64,000 bases of DNA, taken from contig JAOANR010000003.1 in the NCBI GenBank assembly GCA_030278955.1, forward strand, positions 61,249,628 to 61,313,627. Direction: 5' to 3'. The translations under genes were made by a program, and so were the position numbers. The notes beneath the pieces are model-generated. The model was not told where the DNA came from. It searched no databases and worked only from the letters and a program-made list of their open reading frames with translations. The DNA comes from Hygrophila difformis. Taxonomy: Eukaryota > Streptophyta > Magnoliopsida > Lamiales > Acanthaceae. This document shows positions 1 to 12,382 of the stretch, in pieces (within the stretch, counting starts at the first letter, position 1; each line of letters begins with the position of its first letter).

Positions 1-2
1 TA

Positions 3-34
3 CTAGTAAGTAACCCGTCGAGACTCGACGGGCA
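3..34 (-). mobile_element. Helitron-like 3' terminus (hairpin plus CTAG)
   Basis: A perfect 9-bp inverted repeat (14-22 and 24-32, one-base loop) lies next to CTAG at 3-6. On the minus strand this reads hairpin, short spacer, CTAG, then T, as at a Helitron 3' end. The matching 5' TC end was not located, so the element length is unknown. A chance palindrome remains possible. Confidence 0.4.
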
Positions 35-339
35 TAACTATATATTTTATATAATATATATACACTTATATTATATAAAGTAATAATAACTTGTATTTTA
101 AATAATGAAAAATGTGTAATGATTTTATATATATGATGTATATGATGATATAATTTAATTATTTTTAAAACTTACAAAAAAAATAATATTATACCGTATT
201 CTTTAGCTTATGTAGCTTGTCCGTTACAAACCTAATAGATCAATAAAAATAATCATTATATAAATTAAGATAAAATAAAAATTAAATATAAGTATTAATC
301 ATAATATAAAACACTTCCCTCACAATTTGTGGAAAATTT

Positions 340-2050
340 CATTACTGAAAATCTCATTAGTGGGGGCTAATATAGATCTATCTTTAAAAATATTTGAATT
401 TGAAGTGGTGCAATTTATATTTGTATATGTACTCTAAAAAAATTGCCGCTATAGGATCACTCGTAGAGTTTATAAGAATATCAATGTAACATCTGATTGT
501 ACATCTCCAAAATCAATATCGGCTTTACCAACATCTACATCAAATATCTATTTTGCAAATTTATGTCATATATAAATTTCATGGAAAAAAATCCATATCG
601 TCCCATAATTTTAAAAAATTTCTTAAACAGTCCCACAAATATCGAATTAGACGAATCCGTCCAATAACTACCATAATCTTCACCCAGCCCGTCCATGAAC
701 CTGGTTTTTTTTTTGTTATTCATCGCCAGACCCGTCCCATAACTACCCTAATCATCGCCGAACCCATCCCTCCATTAGGATAGTTATGGGACGGGTTCAA
801 CGAAAATAAGCGAAAAAAACCGGGTTCGGGATGGGATCGTCTAATCCGATATTTATGGGATGATTTTGGATATTGAAAAAACTTATGAGACTAAATGAAT
901 TTTTTTCCTAAATTTCATTGTAAATAACATTTCTTGCGGTATCTTGAGTTAATCATTCGTAATTGCATATTAATACTTTGAGCCACATCTTGCTATTGAT
1001 ACAAATATTGTGACATAATTATTCATGGCTAAAAACTGATTTTGGCAAATAAAGTCTAACATTCTTTAATGATTGATATTGACTTTTGTTTGTAATCATA
1101 GCAAAACAAACTGCAAGTGAGAATTTTCTCATCTGAAATCGAATGAAAACTTTGGTTAAATCAAATAGGCTCATAATCATTCTATCAATCAAGAATTTTC
1201 TGCTTTAATGGTTTCCCGAAAATTAGTTTAACCTCAATTACATGATTCTGCATCTTGGTTACTATCAACATACTTCCATTACATAATTTATTTGATGGAT
1301 TTATATTCCTAATAACATGACTATACAACACTCATTAACTGTTTTCATGATTCGATAATTCGGAACAATTGATCGTGTTTAGATATTCCAATGAAAATAA
1401 TTTATTGGCATTATCTATGCTTTCATCCTCTTGACAAATATTGTTAGAACTGATATATATATACATTTTCATTTGCAAACATAATACTATGATGTAATCA
1501 TTGATTGTATCAACAATTTCATTGGTAGGGGTTAATATATAGTAAAAATGTTTGGATTTGAAATGATGCAAGTTATATTTGTTTAAATACTCTCAACAAT
1601 TGCCGCTATATGATCTCTCGTAGAGTTTATAAAATTTTAATTTGGAAATGTACATCTAATTGTACATCTCCAAGATCCATAACAATTTTACCAATTACCA
1701 TCACCTACACGAAATATTCATTGTGCAAATTTTTGGCAATATAATTTTAGTTGTAAACAACATTTCTTGTTAGTATTTTTAGTTAATCCATCCTAATTAT
1801 TTATTAATACTTCGAGTCTCTCTCTCCAGTGACACGAGATATTGTAACATATTACTGACATGGGTAAAAAATGATTTTTGAAGATAGAGTACAACCTTGT
1901 TTAAAGATTGACATTGACTTTCCTTTTTTCTTTTTACAGTCATAGTAAAACAAACTCCGAGTGAGAATTTTTTTCCTCTGAAATCAAATGAGGAATTTGG
2001 TTAATTCAGACGGGCTCATAATCATTCTATCAATAAAAAGATTTTCATCC
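340..2050. repeat. Diverged direct duplication of AT-rich sequence
   Basis: The segment at about 360-560 plus 895-1200 recurs in order at about 1510-1725 and 1735-2045. Shared landmarks include the phrases ATTGCCGCTATA and CTCGTAGAGTTTATAA and a block reading CTCATAATCATTCTATCAAT. The first unit carries an extra 330 bp (about 565-895) that the second lacks. No coding potential is seen, and the original sequence type is unknown. Confidence 0.75.
565..895. mobile_element. Inverted-repeat element inserted in the first duplication unit
   Basis: The left part (about 597-665) and the right part (about 832-890) are imperfect inverted repeats of each other; both carry the phrase ATTAGACGA or its complement and a CCCATAA phrase. 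The block is absent from the second unit of the surrounding duplication. This suggests a foldback or MITE-type insertion. Exact ends and target duplication were not resolved. Confidence 0.5.
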
Positions 2051-3287
2051 CAGATATTGAGCTTTGTTTTAATGAGAATAAAGGTTAAACAATTTTATGG
2101 GGTAAGTTTTTTTATGTAGAATTCTCATCACAATCTAGTGGAATATCAAATCTAGAATGTGTAGTCCTACCTCTTGGAAGGAGTAGATGTGCTATTCCAC
2201 TGGATGCTACAGGTAGAACAATATCACATCTCCCATGAAGGGCTAAACATAATGTTTTCTAGATAAATTATCGATAAATATCTTGTCAATTCCATCAAGT
2301 AAAGAAAAAAAATAATCAACCCTAATCACTATCAACTACAGATATTATTTTATTATAAATATTCTTCTGCTAATCAATCAACAAAGGTAATAGCTTAGCA
2401 CAATCCGTCTTCATTTCTTCTCTATTATAATATGTCTCGTTGTATTAATAGATTATCTGTTTCAGACGTTAAAACTTCATTCAGTACAGGCATTCTAGAG
2501 AAAATTTTCTAACTTATGGAATTTGCAGCAATTAGCTTTTCAATTTCTAACAATGCTAGATTAATATTTGTTTTCGTCAATTGCAAATCTGTTAGATATA
2601 GATTAATGAATTACTTCATCTATTTTCTTAACATTACACTTTCCTTTTTGAGTGTTTGAAAATAAATATTACGTTACCGTGTTCGGAATATTTTGAAGGT
2701 TAATAATTTTTATAAATTATACTTAAATTAGTATTTTTTATATTCACTAAAATAAAACTCAAAAGGAATAAAGCCAAATGTGACTGATCTTATTTTATTT
2801 ATTTAATAATTAGAATTCTTCAACTAAATCAATTTTATTAACTTAGGTTAAATCCCGTGTTATTTCCTAGTATTATATTTATTATAAAACAAAAGGAATA
2901 TTGCTTAAAAAATAGATTAGAAAAATTAATTTTTCCTTCTTTATTTACATATGGATCTATTCGCACCCCCAATAACTCTTTATACACTCGATTCTTTTAT
3001 TTATAATATATTTTATGAAATAATTAATTTACTCCAGACCAATTATCCATAGAATATGAGTTTTCACAATTCCCTTTATAATGATAATTTTTTATTATTT
3101 TTAATAAAATAAAACATATATATGATTTATATTATTTAGTATATATTTATATAAAATTATAATAATATAATTACAAAACATAGTTTTTAACGATTAACAA
3201 CTATATAATTGTATATTTATTAGGAGACGTGACATATTTTTTGTGAAAATATGGGATACAATTATTTTTCATATATTCATTAAGGTA
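2051..3287. other. AT-rich intergenic sequence
   Basis: No open frame of interest, no recognisable repeat end and no splice-flanked exon was seen. The sequence is simple AT-rich spacer. Confidence 0.6.
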
Positions 3288-3769
3288 CTCCCTCCGTCCC
3301 GCGAAGATTGAAGCCTTTCTTTTGGGCACGGTAATTTAGGTAGTGGAGTTTAGTAGTTAAAGTGGTGTGGGTATTTGTGTTTAAGATTATAATGAATTTT
3401 GATATTGTTTATTGTTTAACTTTGACTTAATATTATCGTAGTGATGTAATTTGAGAAAAATATTCAAGTGTGGTCTTGTTAGAATCGTCTAATCGTGTAG
3501 TTTTAGAATATATAATTTATACAATTTTTATTTGTATCAATTTTGTAATATTAAGAGTTAAAGAAATATAAGGGACTTTGTGTAGGAAAGTAATAATGCA
3601 TTGGAATTTGTGCAGAATAGTAAAAGTAAGTATTTTTAATGGGATTTGACAATAATTAAGATTCTAATCAAACTTATATTAATTTAATTTTTCTAAAAAC
3701 GGAAAGGGTTCAAACTTCGTGGGACACCCCAAAAAGGAATAGGGTTCAAACTTCGTGGGACGGAGGGAG
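3288..3769. mobile_element. Stowaway-type MITE (long, 482 bp)
   Basis: The ends are CTCCCTCCGTCCC and its complement GGGACGGAGGGAG, flanked by TA on both sides (3286-3287 and 3770-3771). This is the terminal repeat and TA target duplication of Tc1/mariner-related Stowaway MITEs. It is longer than the approximately 260-bp copies elsewhere in the window and carries extra sequence near its right end. It encodes no protein. Confidence 0.85.
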
Positions 3770-3771
3770 TA

Positions 3772-5239
3772 TCTTTTAGCAATATAAAATCCATATATAC
3801 ACTGCAAATTCCATATAAATTTGAATTCCAAATTCTTAAAAACTGAAAATTGTGGGAACTCCATATAAATTGGAAATTAAATATCTTTTAAAAACAAAAA
3901 AATTGGGATTGCCATAGATACATTAATATATCTTTAATTTGAATAAATAAATATGACGTGCAATGTATATTTTGATTACATCATTTACCGCACTAAAAAA
4001 ATATAATCAAATTGAGACACAATGGATAAAATAAAAAATCCAAAATAAATAAAATAAAAATGCAAAATTTCTAATTTTATCTTTCAAATCTTTTAAAAAT
4101 GAATATATATAGCGATACAATGGATGATAGAGTAAGAATTTATAAGTAAATGATAGATTTTATACATGATATGCTAAAATCTATAATGAATAAATAAATA
4201 TATTCAAAAATATAAAATTATCAAATTGAAAAATACAATATAATATAGATAAAATAAAATATACAAAATTTCAAATCTCTTTCAAATCTTTTTAAAAATG
4301 AACATTGTGGGAATTCCATATAAACTGAAAATTTCATATATTTCAAAAATTGAAAATTTATAATGAATAAATAAATAAATAGATAAATAATGCAAAAATC
4401 TAAAATTAATAAATTAAAAATACAAAAATCTATAAAAATTAGAAATTTGAAATGGAGACATCACATTAAATGTAGGATGGGTTGTTCACTAATGCTTTAA
4501 TATATATAGATTAATCTACATTTAATATGAATAAATAAATATGTGCAATGTACATTTTGATTACATCATTTATCACATCAAACAAATATAACCAAAATTG
4601 AGACTAAACCTACACAAAATTACCGACATTACAATATGATCACCGTATTGAAATATAAACGCAACATAATTCTTAGTTGCCAGTGCCGAACCTCGTCCTA
4701 ATAACTAATAATACTATGGTGCAAAAACTGAAAATGCTCATTCATATTATAATAATCCTATGGTGTAAAAACTCAAAATTTATAAATAATAATAAATACA
4801 GCAATAAAATCTAAAATAAATAAAATAAAAAATACAAAATAATCAAATATAAAATAAAAATGCAAAATATAAAATAAAAATACAAAATTTTTATCTTTCA
4901 AAAATTTTTAAAAGTGAATAAATCTCTAATGAATAAATAAATAACGCGAAAATCTAAAATTAGTAAATTTAAAATTATAAATAATATAAATAAAATAAAA
5001 AATGCAAAATATCAAATTTCAAATCTTTCAAATATATTTAAAAGTGAAGATTGTGGGAATTCCATATAAATTCAAAATTCCATATATTTCAAAAACTGAA
5101 AATTTATAATGAATAAATAAATGCTAAAATCTAAAAATAATTAATTAAAAATGCAAAAATCTATAAAAATTAGAAATTTGAAATGGAGACACCGCATTAA
5201 ATTTAGGATGGGTTGTTCACTAATGCTTTAATATGTATA
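3772..5239. repeat. AT-rich region with repeated 0.2-kb block
   Basis: A block at about 4308-4511 recurs at about 5052-5247. Both contain GTGGGAATTCCATATAAA near the start and end with GGATGGGTTGTTCACTAATG. Between and around them are many degenerate AAATAAATAAA-type stretches. This looks like a repeated fragment of an unidentified transposon in low-complexity DNA; no gene is visible. Confidence 0.6.
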
Positions 5240-5325
5240 TATAGATTTTTCGTATCACCAACTCAAAACGATGATCATGTTAATATATATCATAGTATAT
5301 TTTTTTCTAATCGCCATTGATGATT

Positions 5326-5358
<33 letters not shown>

Positions 5359-5420
5359 ACCAAAATGCCATCTCAACTAATCCGTGCAATATTTCAGAAA
5401 TAAAAAAATATTTTAGCATC

Positions 5421-5756
5421 GCCATCTCAAATGACGACTCTCGGGTAGGCAGTGACTGTATGGATATTTACCCGAGCTATGGTGAACGGTTTCTTGGGGC
5501 GATTTGGACTGTTTGGTATCAACGTAATGCCAAGATATTCAAGGACTTTAACACGCCAATTCAGACTTTGATTCAAAGAATGGAACACCTTCGACAACTC
5601 AAGCATGCTGCAGTGGCTCGTCCACAACGTTCGGTGCTTCGTGATTACATAGGTCATTGGCTCGGGGCCGTCTTTGAATTCTTGGGGTTAACTTCGGTTG
5701 GTCAAGCGTGGGTATCTTTTAGAGCCTCCACTTTGATATGTTTACCACATTCTTAG
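5421..5756 (+). pseudogene. LINE ORF2 remnant (zf-RVT tail to RNase H), copy A
   Basis: The plus-strand frame reads GAIWTVWYQRNAKIF, typical of the stretch after the reverse-transcriptase zinc-binding domain in plant L1 LINEs, and continues into RNase H-like LRDYIGHWLGAV. The first RNase H strand seen in copy B (LLHSDGS) is missing because of a 102-bp in-frame deletion. There is no upstream RT and no start codon in context, so this is a truncated relic rather than a host gene. Confidence 0.75.
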
Positions 5757-6379
5757 TATATTAGTTCCCACATTTTACATATGTTAACTAATTACAACTA
5801 AGTCTCATTATTAATTACCGTATATTCTTATTTTTTATTGCAATACATTTAGAGTTTGGTTACCACATCCACACTTGGTATATTAATTACCACATATCTA
5901 GAATTTGTTTACCACATAGTCAAAACTATGGAAGAACCCTATCTCTAAGTTTGTGAGAATGTGACTTTTTAAATACTAGGACAAACTAAATAAAGAAGGC
6001 CCAAAACTCTAATAAACCCTATTACATAATACTATCTTCCATTACAAAGGAAGACCGGCCCAATAAGCATGTGCCAAGAATTATGTTTTGGGCCTCTTGC
6101 ATTATTACATTTCATTGAAAATACTGTTTTATTGTTGTACGACATCAGAATTCAGACCAAGTGCAATTGGCTCTGGTCTCGATGGGAGCCTTTTGTAAAA
6201 TTTTTAAGAGAGACAATCTTCAATGCTCATAAAATTCTTGAGAAATTAGTTTTGGACCCAATATGGTTTTGGAATACCCGATATACAAAAAAAAAAAAAA
6301 AGAATTGAGAATTCAGAAGATGCATGAAACTTCTACTTTCCACCATAATTTTTTTATTCTATTCTCTCTGTATAGAAAT

Positions 6380-6759
6380 TCAAAAACAATCATGAGAACA
6401 ATAACACACGGCCCGATTTCTGTACTCTGGTCGACAATAACCATTTGGGTTATTATTAGATCCCAAAAGCAGAAGACACCTGTTTTTACATTCATTTTCG
6501 TTGTCGCAAAAATCTATCTTTTCTTCGCATCTTTTTACATTTGTCGCTAGAACTGTCGGTTTCGCCAAATGCAATACATGTAGTTGTTCAAGAAACAGTG
6601 CAATGAGAAGAGGGGAGAACTAAAGGGAGGTAGAAGAAACATAAGGCAAATTTATTGAGTAACTGAAAAAAGAAAAACGAATGAAGGCAAAAAGGTGTTC
6701 TTACCTGAAGCAAAGATGAGAACAGTGAGAACGAAGGAAATTGTAATGAATTTGCCCAT
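6380..6759 (-). CDS. Defensin-like peptide gene A (promoter-truncated paralog)
   Basis: Predicted small secreted cysteine-rich peptide of the DEFL type. Exon 1 (6705-6759, 55 nt) encodes a hydrophobic signal peptide starting MGKFITISFVLTVLIFAS and ends in phase 1 before GTAAG. Exon 2 is best placed at 6380-6552 after a GACAG acceptor; it joins in frame and gives 75 residues. The mature part has eight cysteines spaced C-x6-C-x5-C-x3-C-x13-C-x9-C-x-C-x3-C, ending CYCSHDCF. Compared with paralog B, about 50 bp at the start of exon 2 are gone, which removes the linker between signal peptide and cysteine domain. Homology upstream stops at 6802, inside the position of the TATA box in copy B, so expression is doubtful. 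The biological role (antimicrobial, signalling or reproductive) cannot be told from sequence. Confidence 0.6.
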
Positions 6760-6842
6760 TGTTTTGGATGCACAACAACATATTGAATATGACCACTGCT
6801 ATTGTTTGGCTCGGGTGTAGCCAATGACCTTTTTCTCCTCAA

Positions 6843-7134
6843 GGGAGGCTATCGGAAAAGGATCAAACCGATTACGGGTCCGGATTAACAATAATGCGCC
6901 CACAATTGACTGAATCTTTTTTTGTTTTTCCTGTGTGTGTCATTCTGTCAAACTTCAGATAAAATAAACATTAAATAAAATTAGTAGCAATTTCACACGG
7001 TATATCCCATGAAATCTAAAGGAAATTTGATTTTATATTGTAAGACAATAACAATAATTATTATTATCATCATATAGTCTACGAAAGAAAAGAAATAAGT
7101 CAAATATTTTTTTTCATTTAATGGAAAAATATTA
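6843..7134. other. Intergenic sequence, nothing recognised
   Basis: Unique-looking spacer between duplication copy A and a MITE. No exon or repeat end was identified. Confidence 0.5.
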
Positions 7135-7392
7135 CTCCCTCCGTCCCATTTAAGATGTCTTGTTTGATTTCTGTACACAATCCAATGCACTTTTTTAAAT
7201 CGATCATATCTCAAAATATATAAGTAAAAATTGTGTAAAATATATATTCTAAAACTACACGATTAGAAAAATCTAACAAGACCGAACTCGACTATTTTTT
7301 TCAAATATTTATTTGCAATAATATTGAATCAAAGTTAAACAATGAACAGTGCCAAAAAGTCAAACAGGACGTCTGAAGTGGGACGGAGGGAG
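7135..7392. mobile_element. Stowaway-type MITE
   Basis: 258 bp with ends CTCCCTCCGTCCC and GGGACGGAGGGAG, flanked by TA at 7133-7134 and 7393-7394. The termini are nearly perfect, suggesting a fairly young copy. Confidence 0.9.
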
Positions 7393-7394
7393 TA

Positions 7395-8247
7395 TTAATT
7401 TTCCATAAATTGACAAAATTTCATAAATATAAATAAATATATCACACATCTTATCAGCCAAATCGAAAAAAAATAAAATAAAATAAAAAAGTGGAGAAGA
7501 TCCATTTTGTTTGTATAATTAGTTTTGTATGGATGAACAACATGTATTCAAGTCATCTTCTGAATGAATCAGGAATGGCCACACTGACTAATGACAATTG
7601 CAACAAATTTGTAGTACTTATAATTTGCTGCAGTTTTCTATAATTGAATCTATATATCCCAGTTGATTGATTGAAAGAATCTTCGAGTTTTCATCTGTGT
7701 ATATACATGGTTTCATTGAAGAAATTTACAAGTGAAGACAATGGAATTCATTATAAACATTTTAACAGTAAGAAATACAATCGAGAGAACATCAGATGAG
7801 TTCTTAGAAGAAATATTAAGAGGAATATTGTTGAGTTCTTTGATAGATGCTCATTGCTATATCTTTTAGTGTTTCATTCAACATTACGGTTTCGTTTGGT
7901 AAATAAATAGAGTTTAGAGTTTAGAGTTTAACTTCAGAGATTAGAGTTTGCCTACATATATTCCGATTTAAAAATATTTATTAGTTAGTTTCTTAATTTT
8001 TAGTTTTTAAAATATTAAAAATTGATTGACTCAGACGCATTGAGATATTGTACAGTTTTAAATGTGAAGTTCAAGAAGAGAAATATCAAAAATTCATTCG
8101 AGTCTAATGTTTTCCCCATCGATGAGGAAAGTGTTCAAGTGACAAAGTTAAATATCCAAAAAGTTTCGTATTTAACCATTGGGGAAGAATAGGGAATGAG
8201 TAGCAGATTTACTATCCAGTTTTTGTATTTCAAAAGATGTGTAGCCT
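7395..8247. other. AT-rich intergenic sequence
   Basis: Non-coding spacer up to the LINE target site. There is a short tandem GAGTTTA run near 7910-7930. No gene was recognised. Confidence 0.5.
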
Positions 8248-8263
8248 GCTGTCGTAGGCCTTT
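8248..8263. repeat. LINE target-site duplication, left copy
   Basis: GCTGTCGTAGGCCTTT occurs here and again at 14175-14190, immediately outside the LINE. A 16-bp perfect direct repeat is in the range produced by target-primed reverse transcription. Confidence 0.9.
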
Positions 8264-8356
8264 TTTTTTTTTTTTTTTGATAACGGTGGCGTGAAAACGT
8301 CGGCAAATGGGAAAGCTAAAAAAAACTACAGCAAAAAGCAAGAAGAGACAAAAAGA

Positions 8357-11300
8357 TCAGTAGCAAGGAAAACAACTCCCCAAGTAGTCTGCAGTGAAGC
8401 TATCACGGACGTCATCAGGCGGGAAAGCCCAAGTCGTGTAGAAGTCAATGGATTTCGCACCTCTCTTAGAAAGACTATCGGCAACCATGTTGCCCTCTCT
8501 GAAGATATGACTCCACTTGTAGCCCGTCCTCTGTCGAAGAATCTCCGAGATATTCTTTATGAGGGGAGACAACAAATGATCTTCCTCAACACCAACATGA
8601 AGCAAGTGGATAGCCTCTTTGGAGTCAGAAAAGCAAAAGGCTTCAGTCACTCCTTTCTGAAATAAAGCTCGAAGCCCTCGCCAAATACCAGTTAATTCCG
8701 CCACTAAGTTTGTCGATCGCCCAATGAATCCAGAGAAGCCCTCCACCCATTGGCCGTCTCCAGTTGCGAATAATCCCCCAAATCCCGAAGGCCCCGGATT
8801 GCCGAGGGAGCTGCCATCAACATGAAGCAAAATTCCCAAATGCCGAGTCGGATTCCAATTCACAAATCGAGGTCGTTGCACCCTGAAGTTTAGAGAAAAC
8901 CCTATCAAACGTTTGCCCAAGGGAGAAAGATTTGCGTGCTGTTTCATTGCTATCCACCCGAACTCCTTGCAAGCAGAATTCATTCCTCCCTCGCCAAATA
9001 TTCCACAACATCGCCCAACACTGTCCAGACCATCGCCTATAGAGAGAGTGAAAAACCAAAGGAATGTCATTACTGCCACCTAGCTGGGGAATCAAATGCC
9101 GCCACCCCAATATGTCCCACGCGCGAATTGCCCAAGGGCAGCCAAAGAAGATATGCATGCCAGTCTCTTCTGCGGCTCCACAGATCAAGCAGGTTGGAGA
9201 TAGAGCCATTCCACGTTGCCATCTTAACATATTTGATGGAAGTGCATTGTTGATTAAAAGCCAGACCATGAGACGGATTTTGTTTGGACATGGGAGCTTC
9301 CAAATCCATGCTTGTAGCCTGTCCTCGCGAATCCCTCGTTGGTGCAATAACCACTCGAAGCCAGACGCAACAGAATACTTACCACTTGGGTCAACCACCC
9401 AACACAGCCTATCCCTTGCAGTCGGATGAAGAGCTGGAGCTCCAAAATTTTCGATCTCCTCCACACGCTCAGAAGGGAGTATAATTGACAGACTATCCCA
9501 CCGCCACCTCACACCATCAAACATACCCGAACTCGCAGGAGGGTGTCCGATATGTGCACATACGGTATCCGTGGTCCGAGAGCCCCCCTGGAAGCCAATC
9601 TTTATACCAGAAAACTACACTCGCCATTACCCAAGCAGGTGCGCACTCCATTGCGAAAGAACGCTGCCACACGGATCATGGCTCTGTAGGTGGCCGACGC
9701 AGCAGGTCGTTGAGAAAAGACACCATTCAAACATCCATATTTGGTGGCAAACAGCTCAACCCACGCCTTACGATTGTTGGAGACTATGTCAGTAAATAGC
9801 TTTCCCAACATAGCGATGTTCATATCCCTATATTTACGAAGACCAATACCTCCCATCTTCCGAGGCGTAGCAACCTTATTCCAATTAACTAAATGAATGC
9901 CACGACCGTGACAATCCTTCCAAAGAAACCGGTGCACCACTCTATCAATATCCTCACAAGTGGATGACGGAAGCCAAATTGTCTGCATATAATACGTTGG
10001 GATGGCTGACAGGACCGCCCGAGCCAAAGTTAAACGCCCTGCTTTATTCAGAAGCCCCCTCTTCCAAGTCGCTATTTTCCTGTGTAGCCGCTCCACCAGG
10101 AACTCAAAATGGTTTTTCCGAGCTGCACCAATGAAGGTAGGAAAGCCGAGGTACCTGCCAATGTCAGTAGCAAACTCAATGTTCAAGATTGCAGCCAACT
10201 GGTGCACAACAGTAGGCGGGACCGAAGCCGACGCCATAGCAATGCTTTTCTGGGGATTAACCTTTAGACTGGCCTGCCCTGCAAAATCGTTCAAGACATT
10301 ATCCAGACAGTGCACACTCTCAAGGGAGGCTTTCGAGAAAAGAAGTAGATCATCAGCAAACATTAGGTGAGAGATGGGTGTCGTGCCACGCCCAAGGTTC
10401 ACTGCTTTCCAAAGACCATCAGTCCCACGTGCTCTGATAGTAAGCGATAATTTTTCCATGACAATGATGAAGAGATACGGGGAAATTGGATTCCCCTGAC
10501 GAATACCCTTCCCCGGCCTAAACGAAGGCAGAATACTTCCGTTCCAGAGAATTGCATAGTTCGGGGAACGCACACAGAACATTATAATACGGATGAGGGA
10601 GGATGGCAGACCCATCTCTAGCAAACACTCTTCCAAGAAATCCCATTGGATGTTGTCATACGCTTTCTCCAAGTCAACTTTCAATAGAAACGCTTGAAGC
10701 CGTCGATTCCTGTTTCGAAAAGAAGCCAGCACTTCTTGTAAAATAATTGCATTCCCAGTCGCACCTCTTCCAGGCAAAAAGGCGGATTGAAAAGGTCCGA
10801 TATATGATTGCAGGATGGGCCGCAACCTATTCACCAAAACCTTCGTCAAAATCTTGTAGCTTACATTGCATAAGCTAATAGGCCAGAAGTGTCTGATCTC
10901 CCTGGGAACCTCCAATTTCGGGATAAGGCAAATGTACGTTTCAGCTAGAGATGGATCAAAGGTTCCACTTTGAACTGCATTCTGAACAAAATTCACAATA
11001 TCATTGCCTACCGAAGCCCAATACAGCTTGTAGAACAAAGCAGGCAACCCATCAGGCCCGGGCATGGATAAGCCATTGATTTCATAAGCCGCAGACTTAA
11101 CTTCCTCTGCCCTCACTTCCGTCTCCAAGTCATGAATGTTTTCCAGGCCAGGGAGCATCGCCAGGTTGCTGTTATTTTGAGCAGGCCGCGAAGTCGGCGC
11201 AAACAGCGAGGAAAAGTGAGTAACCGCATGAGTTCGAAGCATTGAATCATCGGACTCCCAAGCACTACGCCTTCGCTGAATTAATGTTTTGCTATGAAAA

Positions 11301-12382
11301 TAGCGAGTATTATTGTCACCTTGCTTGATCCATGCATCTCTTGCTTTTTGAGCCCATAGCAATTCCTCTTGGCGGAGGACCTCATCCAATATTTGAGCAA
11401 GTTTGTTCTCCAGTAGAACCAGGAAGGCCGAATCCACCCTAGCAAGGGCTCGCTGGATCCCTGCCAAGCGCCGAAGTAACTGGTTCTTCCTCTTGTGTAT
11501 GTGATCGAAGGAATATGTATTGAAGTGCAACGAGGATTCCTTGATCTGTTGGCATTTTTTAGCGATGGACTGGTCGCCCCCGCTCCATGCCATATCCACA
11601 ACGTGAGCATAGTGCGGTTGAGTGGACCAAGCTTGCTCCCATCGAAAAGGCCGTTGCCCGTTAGTGCCAATCGGCTGACAGCACCTCAAGTGCAAAACAC
11701 TATGGTCTGATGAACGCCTTGGTAGGATCTCAACAAAACCTTCCGGGAATATATCCATCCAGGCAATATTTGCCACTGCTCGATCCAATCTTTTCTGACT
11801 AAGTGGTCCTCCCGAGTTATTGCGCTGCCAATTATAAAGATCCCCGGTCGAGTGAAGTGTCCGTAGCCCACAATCGTCAAGCATGTCTCGAAACAGTTGA
11901 CATCTACGAGGGTCGCACGCCATACCCTCAACCTCCGTCCCATATAGGACATCATTCCAATCCCCAATTGCTAACCATGGCCCATTAAAACTACTGGTAA
12001 CTTGTCGCATCAAATGCCAGTCATCCTCCCGATCTCGAGCACATGGATTAGCATATAGGTACCACCCTATTGCTCCACGAGTAATATGTAAGGTTATGAT
12101 ACGAGGAAAGAGTGAAACGATGAAAAAATTAATCGTAAGACCAATCCTTCGAAGTACCCATAACCCCCCAGCCTGTCCCTCAACTTTATTGATCCGCACA
12201 GCTTCATAGTTAAGCTTGTACAGCATAACTTGCAACCAATGGAACAACCCCCGCGGCTCCATAATGATAAGAAGCGAGGGTGAATGAATACGAAGTAGGT
12301 CCGTCAAGTGGCGATGTGTGTTTTTATGCATGGCGCCATGAATGTTCCATGCAAGGATATTGAAATCGCGAAACTCAATCAT
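8357..12382 (-). pseudogene. LINE 1 ORF2: endonuclease / reverse transcriptase / RNase H, frame-broken
   Basis: ORF2 probably starts at the ATG at 12380-12382 (MIEFRDFNILAWN), the beginning of the APE-type endonuclease; GDWND and SDHS catalytic-type motifs follow. The RT has KVDLEKAYD, GIRQGNPISPYLF and FADD motifs. After a TAA at 9602-9604 the frame shifts; the zf-RVT region (CPNKIRLMVW, CLICG) is at 8817-9524, and another shift near 9070 leads to an RNase H domain (VDGSSLGNPGPSG, AELTG, SDSKEA) ending at 8357. The first endonuclease-RT part is uninterrupted for more than 900 residues, so damage is limited to the 3' third. Confidence 0.88.

Larger units (their letters stand above)
5240..6802. 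repeat. Segmental duplication, copy A
   Basis: Nearly identical to 14340-16084. It contains a plus-strand LINE remnant, a TTACCACAT-rich minisatellite (about 5870-5930), and the minus-strand DEFL gene A. Compared with copy B it lacks 102 bp in the LINE remnant, one minisatellite unit, and about 50 bp at the DEFL exon-2 border, and it has a longer (AT)n run at about 5333-5357. The right edge of homology is at 6802, just upstream of the DEFL start codon. Confidence 0.9.

Noticed and set aside
5271..5420. N-terminal extension of the open frame at 5271-5756 as part of a host gene
   Set aside because: The extension is (AT)n-encoded YIYIYI sequence; only the downstream part resembles LINE ORF2, so no host gene is called.
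5860..5935. TTACCACAT repeats as a CRISPR-like array
   Set aside because: Irregular short units in a plant transposon relic, no constant repeat length and no spacers.
6588..6842. 84-residue minus-strand frame over exon 1 and intron of gene A
   Set aside because: Phenylalanine/serine-rich read-through of the signal-peptide exon in the wrong phase.
8936..9799. Plus-strand open frames within LINE 1
   Set aside because: They are antisense to the recognised zf-RVT/RNase H coding region and have no homology of their own.
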